DNA from: Aureococcus anophagefferens
Taxonomy: Eukaryota; Sar; Pelagophyceae; Pelagomonadales; Pelagomonadaceae
Direction: 5' to 3'
NCBI RefSeq assembly: GCF_000186865.1
Contig: NW_008705562.1
Span: 2,328,272-2,392,271, forward strand
Length of the DNA stretch: 64,000 nt
The notes below the pieces were generated by a model. That model made no database searches. It worked only from the letters and a program-made list of their open reading frames with translations, and was not told where the DNA came from. The translations under genes and the position numbers were made by a program. The first letter of the stretch is position 1. Each line of letters begins with the position of its first letter. This document shows, piece after piece, positions 29,791 to 39,245 of this stretch.

Positions 29791-31032
29791 TCAGTAGGCG
29801 TCGCGATCATACCCCGGCGCCCACTTCTCGCGGTCGACGCAGCGCTCGCGAAGTCCGACGAGCCCGCCGCGATCGCCCCGCAGCTCCTCCGCCGCGTCCC
29901 ACGCCTCCAGGACGGCCGCCGGCTTGTCGCACAACGCGGGCTCGTCCCAGAAGCTGATCGATTCGTTGCCGAATGCCCCGCCGTGGGACACCTCCCACTC
30001 GACCGAAAGCACGCCGCGCGAGGCGTCGTCCTCCGCCAGCGCGAACGTCGCGCGCCCGAGGTCGGTAGCCAGCGTGGCGGGGGCGAACGTCGCGTCGCAG
30101 TCGTCCTCCGTCGTCGGCTTCCGCCCGGTCATAAAATATTTTTCGTAGTAGGCGTCCGGCCGCTTCAGTTTCTTGAAGCGGCCCTGCGACAGGTAGGGGT
30201 CGCCGCCCGTCTCGCAGAAAGTCAGGTCGTAGTAGCGCGGCAGGTGCCGCCACGACTCCGGCAGCGACGTCGCCGCGAGCGCCAGCTCGGCGACCGTGAA
30301 GTACGCGCCGCGGGCGTGCCGGGGAGACGCGAAGGTCCGCTCCGCGGGCGGGAGCGCGAAGGTGCCCCGCTCCGCGTGCTCGTAGCTCGTCTCGAGCATC
30401 CGGCGCGCGTCGCCGCCCATGGACACGTCGCGCTCGACGCCGACCGTGGATCGCACGGTGAGCGTCGAGCACCCCACGAGCCCCGGGAACGTGGCCTCCC
30501 AGGGGAAGAGTGGGGAGTAAAGCGCGTCCGGCGGGCCGTCGCAGCCGTAGATTTCCGAGAGGTGGTAGGCCTCCGGCGCCTCCGCGAGGAGCGTCAGCGA
30601 CCGGCCGACGTCCGTGAGGCCCGCGCGGCCGGAGAGCGCCTCCCGGAGGGCCTTCTTGAGCGCGCCCGGGATCAGTGGCGGATTCGGGAAGGGGCCGTCG
30701 AACCCTTCGGCGGATTCGCGAAGAGGCCCGGCGGCCAGGAACGCGTCGTCGCTCGCGGCGACGACCGCGGGGTCCTTGGGGTCCCGCAGACCGCGCGCGA
30801 GCGCGTAGACGTCGCGGACGACATCGCGAGGCACGCCCTTCCTCATGAGCAGGACGCCCACCTCCGCCGTCGCCCGCGCGCACGGCATCTCGAGGCGCGG
30901 CAACGCGCGGCGAAGCCGCAGGCATCGCCGTGCGTGGACGTCGCCAAGGATGCTTCTCGGCTGCTCCTCGTACAGGTCTCGTGGCGGTGCCGTCGCTCTT
31001 CCGGCTTCGGCGTCTTCGTGCGTGCGCTTCAT
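29791..31032 (-). CDS. Unrecognised 413-residue protein
   Basis: Single exon with codon use like its neighbours. Charged N-terminus MKRTHEDAEAGRATAPP, no signal peptide or membrane segment. Notable stretches are VLLMRKGVPRDVVRDVYALA near residues 60-80, PEAYHLSEIYGCDGPPDALY, FPWEATFPGLVGCSTLTV and YEKYFMTGRKPTTEDDCDAT. Cys and Trp are conserved-looking but form no motif I know. Short segments such as SVEWEVSHGGAFGNESIS suggest beta structure at the C-terminus. I cannot assign a family. It may be lineage-specific. Head-to-head with the gene at 31324 across 291 bp. Confidence 0.6.
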   Translation of the reverse strand: MKRTHEDAEAGRATAPPRDLYEEQPRSILGDVHARRCLRLRRALPRLEMPCARATAEVGVLLMRKGVPRDVVRDVYALARGLRDPKDPAVVAASDDAFLAAGPLRESAEGFDGPFPNPPLIPGALKKALREALSGRAGLTDVGRSLTLLAEAPEAYHLSEIYGCDGPPDALYSPLFPWEATFPGLVGCSTLTVRSTVGVERDVSMGGDARRMLETSYEHAERGTFALPPAERTFASPRHARGAYFTVAELALAATSLPESWRHLPRYYDLTFCETGGDPYLSQGRFKKLKRPDAYYEKYFMTGRKPTTEDDCDATFAPATLATDLGRATFALAEDDASRGVLSVEWEVSHGGAFGNESISFWDEPALCDKPAAVLEAWDAAEELRGDRGGLVGLRERCVDREKWAPGYDRDAY

Positions 31033-31323
31033 GAGAAACGGTAAGCTGCAGCGTGGGTCGCGAGCCCGTGGTATACCGGTAGCAAAGTGTTTTCGAGGGC
31101 AAGCGATGGCACTTGCAAAATGCGCCGCTCGCCTACTATTGTAGCGCGGACGCCGAGAGGATGCTTCAACACAGCTTCACAATACAGCTGTACCTCTTTT
31201 TCAATAAGCAGCCCGCGGTTTTTGCTTCTTGTCGCCTGAATTATTTCGCCTCGTCGTACGTCCCGCGGCGCGCGCCGTCCGGCACCTCCGCGACTCGGCT
31301 CGCGCCCTTGCGCGCCCACCTTC

Positions 31324-31889
31324 ATGCGCGCCCTCCTGCGCGCCGTCGCGATCGCGCTCGCCTCAACGCGATCGCGCGCGCTGGAGCCGCGGCGCTCCGG
31401 GCGGCAGGAGCCCGTCGCGCCGAGCGCCGAGGTCTGCGTCGACGAGCGGGGCAACGAAGTGCCCTGCGCCGCGGCCGGGCGGGGGGCCTACGGCACGAGC
31501 CTGCAGGACCAGTTCACGGAGGCGATCCGCCGCGCGCGGCGGCTGAAGGGCCTCGACGGCGGCGGCGACGCCGCGTCGCTCACGCGGCGGAAGAAGGACG
31601 AGCGCAAGGCCGCCATGGCGGCGAAGCGGCGCGCGGCGGCGGGTCCGTCGGCGGCGCCGGAGAAGCCCGCGCCGACCTTCAGCCCGGGCTGCGCGGACAA
31701 GCCTGCGACCGCCGCGCGCGCCAGGCCGCGCGGCGCGCGGCGCACGCGGAGGAGGTCGCGGCGCGGCCCCGGGCCTACGCCGCGGGCGCGGACCTCGCCG
31801 CCGCGCTCGACGCGGACCTCGCCGCCGGCGCGGCCCTGAGCGGGCCCCGCGCGGCCGCGCCGTCCGCGGCCATCCCCGTGCGCTCGCCG
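31324..31889 (+). CDS. Partial gene for a signal-peptide protein, running into the gap
   Basis: Begins MRALLRAVAIALASTRSRAL, a signal or plastid leader, then VCVDERGNEVPCAAAGRGAY, LQDQFTEAIRRARRLKGLD and a Lys/Arg/Ala-rich region. Near 31700 the plausible frame moves from DKPATAARARP to CDRRARQAARRAAHAEEVAA, as if one G were missing after GACAAG. The later frame continues RPRAYAAGADLAAALDADLA until the N gap at 31890. The function is unknown, and the 3' end is lost in the gap. Confidence 0.5.
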
Positions 31890-32028
31890 NNNNNNNNNNN
31901 NNNNNNNNNNNNNNNNNNNNNNNNNNNNNNNNNNNNNNNNNNNNNNNNNNNNNNNNNNNNNNNNNNNNNNNNNNNNNNNNNNNNNNNNNNNNNNNNNNNN
32001 NNNNNNNNNNNNNNNNNNNNNNNNNNNN
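31890..32028. other. Assembly gap (139 N)
   Basis: Unresolved bases between the plus-strand partial gene and the end of the minus-strand plastid protein. The gap probably hides the 3' end of the former. Confidence 1.
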
Positions 32029-32054
32029 TTGATGCTTTACTTGGACACACAGTT

Positions 32055-32649
32055 CTAGTTGCCGCCCTTGATGCGCGCGACGGCCGCGGCCTTGCGCGCC
32101 TCGATGGCCTCGATCTCCGCGCGGACGCGCTCGGGCGTGCGCGCCTGCTCGCCGTTGCCGCCGACCTTGTCGAATCGCGCGAGGATCTTCTTGCTGCGCT
32201 CGTCCCCGGTCTTGGCGTCGTCGAACTTGCCGAACCAGCCGAGCTCGTACTGCGACTGGCGGCTGTATTGCGCGCTGTTCGTCAGGACGGGCCCGGTGGG
32301 CTTCGGCGCCGCCTTGGGCGGCGCCTTCTTCGCTGGCGCCTTCTTCACCGGCGCCTTTTTCGCGGGCGCGTCGCCGTCGGCCGCGGCGGCGACGGGCGCC
32401 TTCTTCGCCGCCGGCGCCTTCTTGGCCGGCGGCGCTTCGGCGGCTGGGGCGTCGTCGCCTACCGAGGGTGACAGGGTTTTTCTCGAGTATTGCGCGAAAA
32501 AGCACTCGTGTGGCTCGACGCTGGTCGTCGCCGGCGGCGAGGATCTGGGAAGTGACGCGCCGAGCACCGAGGCTGCTGCGACCGATCGCCGGCGCGAAGG
32601 CCGTAGTTGCGGAGGTGATGAGCAGTGCGAGGAGAGCGCAGCGCGTCAT
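32055..32649 (-). CDS. Plastid-targeted Ala/Lys/Pro-rich protein, unknown function
   Basis: 173 residues from exons 32532-32649 and 32055-32458. Leader MTRCALLALLITSATTAFAP has the signal peptide and AFAP plastid motif. A repeated PAKKAP segment (histone-H1-like composition) follows, then a more ordinary C-terminus with TNSAQYSRQSQYELGWFGKF and KILARFDKVGGNGEQARTPE. The 73-nt intron has a GC donor inside a near-perfect 9-bp repeat (GCGACGACC and GCGACGACG); splicing gives QILAAGDDAPAAEAPP. Without splicing the two frames disagree. The basic linker could bind nucleic acid or acidic lipids, but that is speculation. Confidence 0.65.
32459..32531 (-). mobile_element. Introner-like intron (family B-related) with GC donor
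   Basis: 73 nt. After the flank GCGACGACC it continues AGCGTCGAGCC, sharing AGCGTC with the family B introns of the giant gene, and ends CTCGGTAG before the second repeat copy GCGACGACG. Confidence 0.7.
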
Positions 32650-32842
32650 TTTGCAAGCCAACGAGGGAGGTGCTTGACGATCCGAGAGTACAGCTCACAC
32701 ATCGATGTGCACGTGCGAGCCGTAGTTTGCCGCAAGTTTCCCTCAGATCGACGCGAGGCAGGGCCTCTTAAAAAAAGACGCGCGCGAACGCGGACGCGAA
32801 CGCGACGGCGCGGGGGCGGTGTGTGTGTGCAGGGGATGGCGC

Positions 32843-34512
32843 TCAGAGCGCGAGGTAGGCGACGGCCGCCGCGAGCGCGGCGACGGCGACGGCGGCCGCG
32901 ACGGGCGCGCGCGGCGCCGCGACCGCGGCCGCGGGCGCCTCGGGCGTCGGCGCGCGCGCGGCCGGCGCCGGCGGCGCGAAGGCGTCGAGCAGGGAGGCCT
33001 TGGACGACGGCGACTTGGCGAGCGGCGCGCGGATCGTCTCCGAGGGGTCCTCCGGCAGCGCGGGCAGCGCCGGCGGCGCGTCGAGCCGCGCGACGTAGTT
33101 CGGCGAGTTGTGGGGCACGGCGGAGACGCGTGCGAGGGACCCCGTCTCCAGATTGCGCTCCAGCACGACGAGCTCGTTCGTGTCCTGGTTGCCCAGCACG
33201 ACGTGGCGGTCGAGCACCGCGAAGTTCCGGGGGCACTTGCCGCCCGTCGGGTGGCAGTGCGCGAGCTCGAGCGCCACCTGGCCCGCCGCGTCGAAGGACA
33301 CCTTGAAGACGGCGAGCGAGTCGTGGCCCCGGTTCCCGACGAAGAGCCAGTCGCCCGCGGCGTCGAGGCGGATCTCGCTCGAGTGGCTCTTGGCCTTCCA
33401 GATGCCGTTGACGCAGTGGTGCGCGTTGTCGTAGCCCGCCGGCAGCGTCGACTGGGGCCCGCAGGGGGCGAGCCGGAGCACGGCGTCGTCGTCCGTCTCG
33501 GATTTGACGCCGCGCTTCGTCGCGTTCGCCAAATCGACCGTGAAGCAGGACACCGTCGACGCGAGCTCGTTCACCAGGAACGCGGCCTTCCGCGTCGGGT
33601 GGAAGACGACGTGGCGCGGGCCGCCGCCGCGGGCGAGGCGCGTCGAGCCGAGGCAGGCCATCTTGCCGACGGCCTCGTCCATCTCGTAGTGGTAGACCGC
33701 GTCCTCGCCGAGGTCGACGACGAAGTGGAAATTCTTCTCGTAGGGCTCGGTGACGCAGCAGTGCGCGTGGGGCCAGCGCTGGCGGTAGGTCCAGTGCTCC
33801 TCGCGGCTCGGCTTCGTCGACACGCAGTAGGACGAGGGCTGGTCGCAGCGCGGGGCGACGGGCTGGAGGGATCCGTCCTTGGCCGCGCGCTGCAACGCGT
33901 TCCCCGGCGGCAGAAAGTGCGCGTCCGCGCACGCGCCGATGGCCGCGCCCTCGATGGGGAGCACGCAGACCGACGCCTCCCAGTAGTTCGTGAGCCGCAG
34001 CCAGCGGCCCGACTTGTCCACGGCGAGGTAGCACGTCGACTTGCCCTTGGCGGTCGCCTCGTCGACGACGCGGAGGCTCACGCCGTCGGCGGCGTCGCGC
34101 GCGAGGCGCAGCGAGTAGACGGACCCGTCCTCGTCGATGCGCTCCGTCGACGCGTAGACGACGTCCTTCTCCGTCGGGTGCTGCAGGATGAAGGCCGGGT
34201 TCGGGCCTAGGGGAGTTTCGGTCTCGAGCCGGCGGGGCGGGTCGCGCGGGGACGCGGGCGCCGCGCCGACGTCGGCGCCGCCCGCGGGCTTCAGGGACCC
34301 CGTCGCGTGGTCCAGCCAGAAGCACCTAAGGTGGGGAACCGAGTGTGGTGCGCGGTTTCGCTGCGGTTTCGCCGAATCGGGTCCGCAGAACATTTAAGAA
34401 CATTTAGTGACGCCGCGGCTCACGTGATGCCCTGGTCATTCTCCGCGCCCTTCGGCGTATGCGCGAGGATGTCGGTGTCGGTGTAGGAGCTTACGGCGAT
34501 GAGAGAGGTCAT
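32843..34512 (-). CDS. Lactonase-type beta-propeller (6-phosphogluconolactonase-like) with C-terminal membrane anchor
   Basis: 523 residues from exons 34424-34512 and 32843-34325. The first exon, MTSLIAVSSYTDTDILAHTP, gives the opening blade strand; a 98-nt GT-AG intron with a consensus GTGAGC donor joins GIT to CFWLDHATGSL, the typical lactonase start. The body has seven-bladed propeller signatures of the YbhE/3-carboxymuconate-cyclase family: NPAFILQHPTEKDVVYAS, HAHCCVTEPYEKNFHFVVDL, RGGGPRHVVFHPTRKAAFLV and PTGGKCPRNFAVLDRHVVLG. The C-terminus is Ala/Pro-rich and ends with a hydrophobic stretch (VAAAVAVAALAAAVAYLAL), as in tail-anchored proteins. A start at 34393 is also open but lacks the first strand. 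Substrate unknown. Confidence 0.8.
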
Positions 34513-35029
34513 GGTTGGGCGCGCGGGTCGCAGTTCTCCGTACAGCGGCAAAGTCTGCTGTTCTTTGGAGAAGTTTAGAGCCGAGTTTACGCACTGCAAG
34601 ATTTTCCAAGAACGCGACAATATCGGCTTCATCCAGGCGCGCGCGTGCTTCTGCCGCGAAGAGCTTCCATCTTACGGGGCGGCAGCGTCGCGGTCGCGTG
34701 GCGGAGGTGTAGCAGGCTGTTTCGGGCAGAGTCCTGCGGCAATTTCCGGGAAAATCTGTGCTAAAGAGCAGCAGAAAAGGGGCACGAGTACTCTGGTCCG
34801 CTAAGCCCGCGGCCACGCGCCTGGTCGGCCCAAAACGACCGGACGAGGCTACAATAGTATGGCCGGGTGCGTCGCTGCGCTAGCGCTCGCCAATTACCAC
34901 AGGCACGCGGAGGCGTACGCGGCAGGACGCCGGCATCTCGTGAGCATGCAGCATTGAAGAATCGGAGCAACCTCTGCATGCGCGCCAGCACCAAAGCTTG
35001 GCATGCGGATGCGCTGAACCTCGGGACGA
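34513..35029. other. Intergenic region, no gene seen
   Basis: 517 bp between head-to-head genes (lactonase and SDR-FHA-Kelch). Lower GC than exons. Open frames are short and do not resemble proteins. Both promoters should lie here. Confidence 0.5.
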
Positions 35030-37824
35030 ATGGCCACGCTCGTGACGGGCGCCGACACGCCCCTGGGGTACGCCGTGGCCCGGGCGCTCCTCGCCGCGGG
35101 GCAGGAGGTCGTCGCCCTCGTCGCCCCCGAGCCCCGCGGTCCCGTCTGCGCCTGCCTCGTGGCGACGGACGGCCCCCACGCCGGGGAGCGCTTCGCCCTC
35201 GGCATCGGGCCGGCCCCGCGCTTCGTCGGGCGGTCCGCGGCCCACGGCGAGGGCGGCGTCTGCCTCGGCCGCGACGGGAGCGCGTCGGGCACGCACGCGC
35301 GTCTCGAGGCGTCCGGCGCGGACGTGGTCGTCGCCGACTGCGGGTCGACGAACGGGACCCTCGTCGACGGGCGCCCCGTCGGCGCCGGCGAGCGGATCCC
35401 CCTGCGCGTCGGGTCCTGCCTGGCCCTCGGCGCCACGGTGCTCCACGTCGTCGCGCTCGCGTCGGAGCGGTCGCTCGCGCTCGAGGCCCTCGCGGCCGAC
35501 GGCGCGGTCATCGTCGACGCCCTGGCGCAGACGGCGGCCCAGGGCGTGCGCCGCGTCGCCCACTGCGCCGCGCCCCTGGCGTCGCCGGAGGCCGAGCGCG
35601 CGGCCGTCGCGGCGGCCGCGGCCGCCGCGCGCGGCGGGCCCGTCGCCGCCGCGTCGTCGGCCGCGGTCTACGAGGGCTGCAAGGCCGCGCGCCGCGGGCG
35701 GCCCCTCGTCGAGTCCGAGTTCCTGCCGCGCGAGAGCTGCGGCGCGTCGCCCGAGGCCGCGCGGGAGGAGGCTTTATGGGGCGCGGCCGCGGGCCGCGGC
35801 GACCGCCAGGGCAGCAAAAGAGAGCGAAATTCCCAACTTCAAAGGCTCATATCTCGGCCGTTTTCCACTCGTTTTGGCTGATTTTTGGACGAGCGATCAT
35901 CTCTCGGAGCGGTCTCGACGCGTGGGCGCTTTTTCCGGAACGCGCGCGCGCGGAACACTCACGTTGAAGCGACGTTGAATCACCCTTTTGCTGCCCAGGC
36001 GACCGCGGCGCGGGCGTCGTCGCGGTGCGCCTCTTCGACGTCTACGGCGGCGACGCCGACTGCGGCGCGGCGCCGGCGCCGGGCCTCGCGTCCCTGGCCC
36101 GGACCCTGGCGGGCGGCGGCGCGGACGAGCGCGAGCGCACCTACTGCGGCGACGCGAGCCACGTCTCCGAGGCGGCGACGTGGCTCGTCGCCGCGCTCGA
36201 GCGCGCGGGGCACACGCGGGGCTTCGTGGCCGTCAACGGCGCCGCGGGCCACCTCGCGCGCGGGCCCGACGTCGCCCGCGCCGCGAGCGCCGCGCGGAGC
36301 CGCGGCGAGGTCGGCCGGCGGCGGAGCGACTCGGGCGGTGGCCCGCCGCCGCCGCCGCCCGCGTCGCCGCCGGGCCGGCCCGCGTCGCCGCGGGAGCGCC
36401 GGCGCGCGCCGCTGCGCGCGGACCTCGCCAAGATGCGCGCGCTCCTCGGCGTCGCCGCGGGCCGCGTGTCCGTCCGCGACGGCCTCGGCCGCCTGCTCGC
36501 GGAGGACCGCGCCGCCGCGGACCGGCGCCTGCGCCACCTCAAGCCCCTCGAGAGCCGGGCGGCGCCGTCGCCGGCGAGCCTCGTGGCGCGCGTCGCGAGC
36601 TTCCTGCTCGCGCCCGTGCGCCGCGCGGCCGCGCGGCCGCCGCGCGATCGGCCGAGCCGCCTCGCGTCGCTCGACGACGACGTCGCCGCGGCCGCGCTCG
36701 CCTTCTGCGACGCCGTCTCCCTCGCCCAAGTCCGCGCCGCGGGCAACTGGCGCGCGCGGGGCGGGCTGCTCGTCGCCGACGAGGCCGCGCGGCGCCTCTG
36801 CGCGGCGCGGGGATGGACGCGCGCGGACGCGCGGCGGCGCCCGTTCTCGTGGCTCTACGGCCGCGCGGGCGTCTGGCGAAATCCCGTGGCCCTGGCGTCC
36901 GTCGGCGCCGCCGCCGACGAGACGCGGTCGGCCCTCACGGCGACGCGCATCGGCGGCGCCGTCTACTGCTTCGGCGGCCTCGACGCCGCGGGCGAGCCGA
37001 CGAACGACGTCCGCGCGCTCGCGCTCGCGGACGCGACGCTCGGCGAGTGGCGGCCCGTGGCGACGACGGGGAAACCGCCGGCGCCGCGCTTCGGCCACGG
37101 CGCCGCGCCCTGGGCCGGGGGCCTGGCCATCTTCGGCGGCCAGACGGCGCTCGGGCCGAGCGACGACCTCCACGTGCTCGCGCTCCCGGATCGCGCGTGG
37201 TCCGCGCCGGCGGCGCCGGGGCCGCGGCCGCCGCCGCGCGCCTTCGGCGCCGTCGCGTGCCTCGACGGGAAGCTCGTCGTCTGGGGCGGCGCGGCCGACG
37301 ACCGCGTCTGGTGCCGCGAGCGGCCCGCGGCGCCGTGGCGCGCGCTCGCCGACGGGCAAAACGCGCCGCCGCCGCGGACCGCGGCGGCGGCCTGCGCGCT
37401 GGCGACGGCCGACGGCGAGGCGCTCGTCGTGTCCGGGGGGCGCTGCCAGGGCGCCGTGCTCCCCGTCGACGACGCGATCGCGCTGACGCTCCGCGGCGAC
37501 GGCGGCGCGTTGGCCGCGGCGTGGGCGCCCTTCGGCCCGACGTCGCACGACCCCCGGGGCGACGCCTGCAGCCACCACGCGGCCGTCGCCCTCGACGGCG
37601 ACGCCGTGCTCTGCGTCGGGGGCCTCGGCGACGACGGCGCCACGCACGGCCGCGCGACGATCCTGTCCGCGGCGCGGCCGCCCGCGCGCCTCGCGGCCAA
37701 CGGCAGCCCGCGGCCCAAGCGCCTCCACGCCGCCGCCCGGGCGCGGGGCGACGCGGTCCTCCTCTTCGGCGGCCTCGACGGCCTCCGCCGCCTCGACGAC
37801 CTCGAGCTCCTCGCGCTCAAGTGA
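35030..37824 (+). CDS. SDR fold with inserted FHA domain, then F-box-like and Kelch repeats
   Basis: 864 residues from exons 35030-35798 and 35999-37824. The protein starts as an extended SDR/epimerase (MATLVTGADTPLGYAVARAL, later AASSAAVYEG and VVAVRLFDVYGG). Between the first strand and the rest an FHA phosphopeptide-binding domain is inserted: VCLGRDGSASGTHARLE, then GSTNGTLVDGRPVGAGERI. The SDR YxxxK is not visible where expected (CGASPEAAREE), so the fold is probably not catalytic. A Pro-rich linker, an F-box-like helix pair near LDDDVAAAALAFCDAVSLAQ and five or six Kelch blades (GGAVYCFGGLDAAGEPTNDV, GGLAIFGGQTALGPSDDLHV) follow. A role as substrate adaptor for a ubiquitin ligase is inference. 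The intron is a 200-nt introner using GC from an 8-bp repeat (GCGACCGC). Confidence 0.8.
35799..35998 (-). mobile_element. Introner element (family A), reverse copy, forming the SDR-Kelch intron
   Basis: 200 nt, same length as the NEMP copy and reverse-complementary to it. Ends CAGGGCAGCAAAAG and CTTTTGCTGCCCAG are inverted repeats. GCGACCGC is duplicated at both borders (9 bp if the preceding G is counted). The GC of the left copy serves as donor, so splicing rebuilds GRGDRGAGVVAV with no extra residue. Confidence 0.9.
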
Positions 37825-37928
37825 GCGCGCGGCCCCCCCTCGCCCGCGCGCGGACAGCGCGCGGGCCGCCGCCCGGAGGTCCTCCCGGGCACGCGCGGTA
37901 AGTCACGCTGCATGTTAGTCACGCGCCG

Positions 37929-38594
37929 CTAGCTCGCCGCGGTCGCCGCGGGCGCCGCGCCGCCCCGTCGAAAGGACACGAGCGCCGTGTACCCGAAAGA
38001 CACGAGCGCCGCGAAGGGCACCTGCCAGCGGATGGGCAGCGCGCCGAAGCTGACGAGCTCCGCGGGGCACCAGATGGCCCAGCACGCGGCGACGTCCGCG
38101 CGCCAGTTGGCCCCGTAGGCCCGGAGGAACCCGCGCGGCCGGCCGGTCTCGCCGACGGCCTTGCAGAAGTAGAACGCCGGGATCGCGCTCAGGGGCCAGT
38201 GGACGCCCAGGTCCAATAAAATCTGGCCCGCGACGGACGCTGCGCCCATCGGGTCGCCGAGCTTCGCCGCCGCGGGCGCCGCCGCGAACGCCGCGCAGCG
38301 CGGGAAGATCGTCGGATAGACGCGGCTGAAGAGCAGGTACTGCACCGCGCCGAGGTAGAAGAAGCCGTAGATGGCGAACACGCCGCAGCGCCGGTAGTTG
38401 AGCGCCTTCCGCTTCTGCACGCGCTTCTGCACGAGCACGTCGGAGCACACGGTCTTCAGGCAGGTGAGGCCCGACCCGAAGACGAGCGGGTGCGCCTCGG
38501 CGACGCGGCCCACGCCGAGGAGCAGGCCCTGCGGCGGCGCCAGCGCGGTCGCCGCTGCGAGGATGATGGAGAGGCGCAGCATTGGGCAGCGCAT
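37929..38594 (-). CDS. Mpv17/PMP22-family membrane protein
   Basis: 221 residues (217 if the ATG at 38582 is used). The family blocks are present: HPLVFGSGLTCLKTVCSDVL, RRCGVFAIYGFFYLGAVQYL, the mid-region GQILLDLGVHWPLSAIPAFY, and the C-terminal NWRADVAACWAIWCPAELVS with FGALPIRWQVPFAALVSFGY. Members are four-helix channels or carriers of the inner mitochondrial, peroxisomal or plastid membrane. The N-terminus MLRLSIILAAATALAPPQG resembles a signal peptide with an ALAP motif, so plastid or secretory routing is possible. Single exon; head-to-head with SEC3 across 651 bp. Confidence 0.88.
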   Translation of the reverse strand: MRCPMLRLSIILAAATALAPPQGLLLGVGRVAEAHPLVFGSGLTCLKTVCSDVLVQKRVQKRKALNYRRCGVFAIYGFFYLGAVQYLLFSRVYPTIFPRCAAFAAAPAAAKLGDPMGAASVAGQILLDLGVHWPLSAIPAFYFCKAVGETGRPRGFLRAYGANWRADVAACWAIWCPAELVSFGALPIRWQVPFAALVSFGYTALVSFRRGGAAPAATAAS

Positions 38595-39245
38595 CGCGGA
38601 GAGGCTCAGGCGCGGCAGCTCAAGCCGCTGAAGTCACACATCACAAAGCTAGAATCGAGCACGAGGCACGAGCCACCCACGGACAAAAGATTCGAACCTC
38701 ATGGCGAGGTGGGTGGGTGGGTCCGGAGGCCTGGTTTGGAAAATCTACAGTGTACTGATGGGTACTTGTAACGCGCGCGCGCGCGCGCGGTCATGACCCG
38801 CGGTGCCGCGGCTGACGGTCGCGCGGCGCCTCGGCGACGTGTCTTCACGCCGCTATCGTCGTCTCTGGGCAAGCGCCGCTTCTCGCCGCGGCGAGTCGAG
38901 CGGCGCGGGTGCCCGTTCTCATCGCAAAGCGGAGATTGGACCGCGCAGCTCCGCGACACGAGAGAGCGCGCGCGCGGAATCGCGCGCGCGTTGTGGCGAT
39001 TTTGCGAGCGGCAACTTGAAGGCAACTAACGAAACGGAGGTCCCTGATTGGCCAGGAGGTGGGTGGGTGGGTGCCGGGCCCGCGATCGAAGAATCCGGCG
39101 TGAGGTACCGCGGGATTTATCCCGGGCGGCTCTTGCACGAGGCAGCAATTACATGTTCAACACTTTGGTTGACGACTTGGTGAAGGCCCGGCGCCCTGCG
39201 ATGCGGCTACTTTTGCGCGCTCAATCGTGAGACCGTCGGCGCGCA
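38595..39245. promoter_or_regulatory. Divergent region with two G-quadruplex-like repeats and a CG microsatellite
   Basis: 651 bp between the starts of the Mpv17 and SEC3 genes. GAGGTGGGTGGGTGGGT occurs near 38704 and again near 39056 on the plus strand, each able to form a four-run G tract. A CG dinucleotide run (38772-38788) and a palindromic GC-rich patch (near 38966-38990) are present. No gene is supported. Confidence 0.4.

Noticed and set aside
34326..34393. MFCGPDSAKPQRNR as start of the lactonase
   Set aside because: It lies in the intron; the exon at 34424-34512 with a consensus donor gives the missing first strand of the propeller.
38680..38720. TTCGAA sequence resembling a tRNA T arm
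   Set aside because: No matching stems or acceptor arm on either strand. The same applies to the GAATTCGAACCC in the permease intron near 3211.
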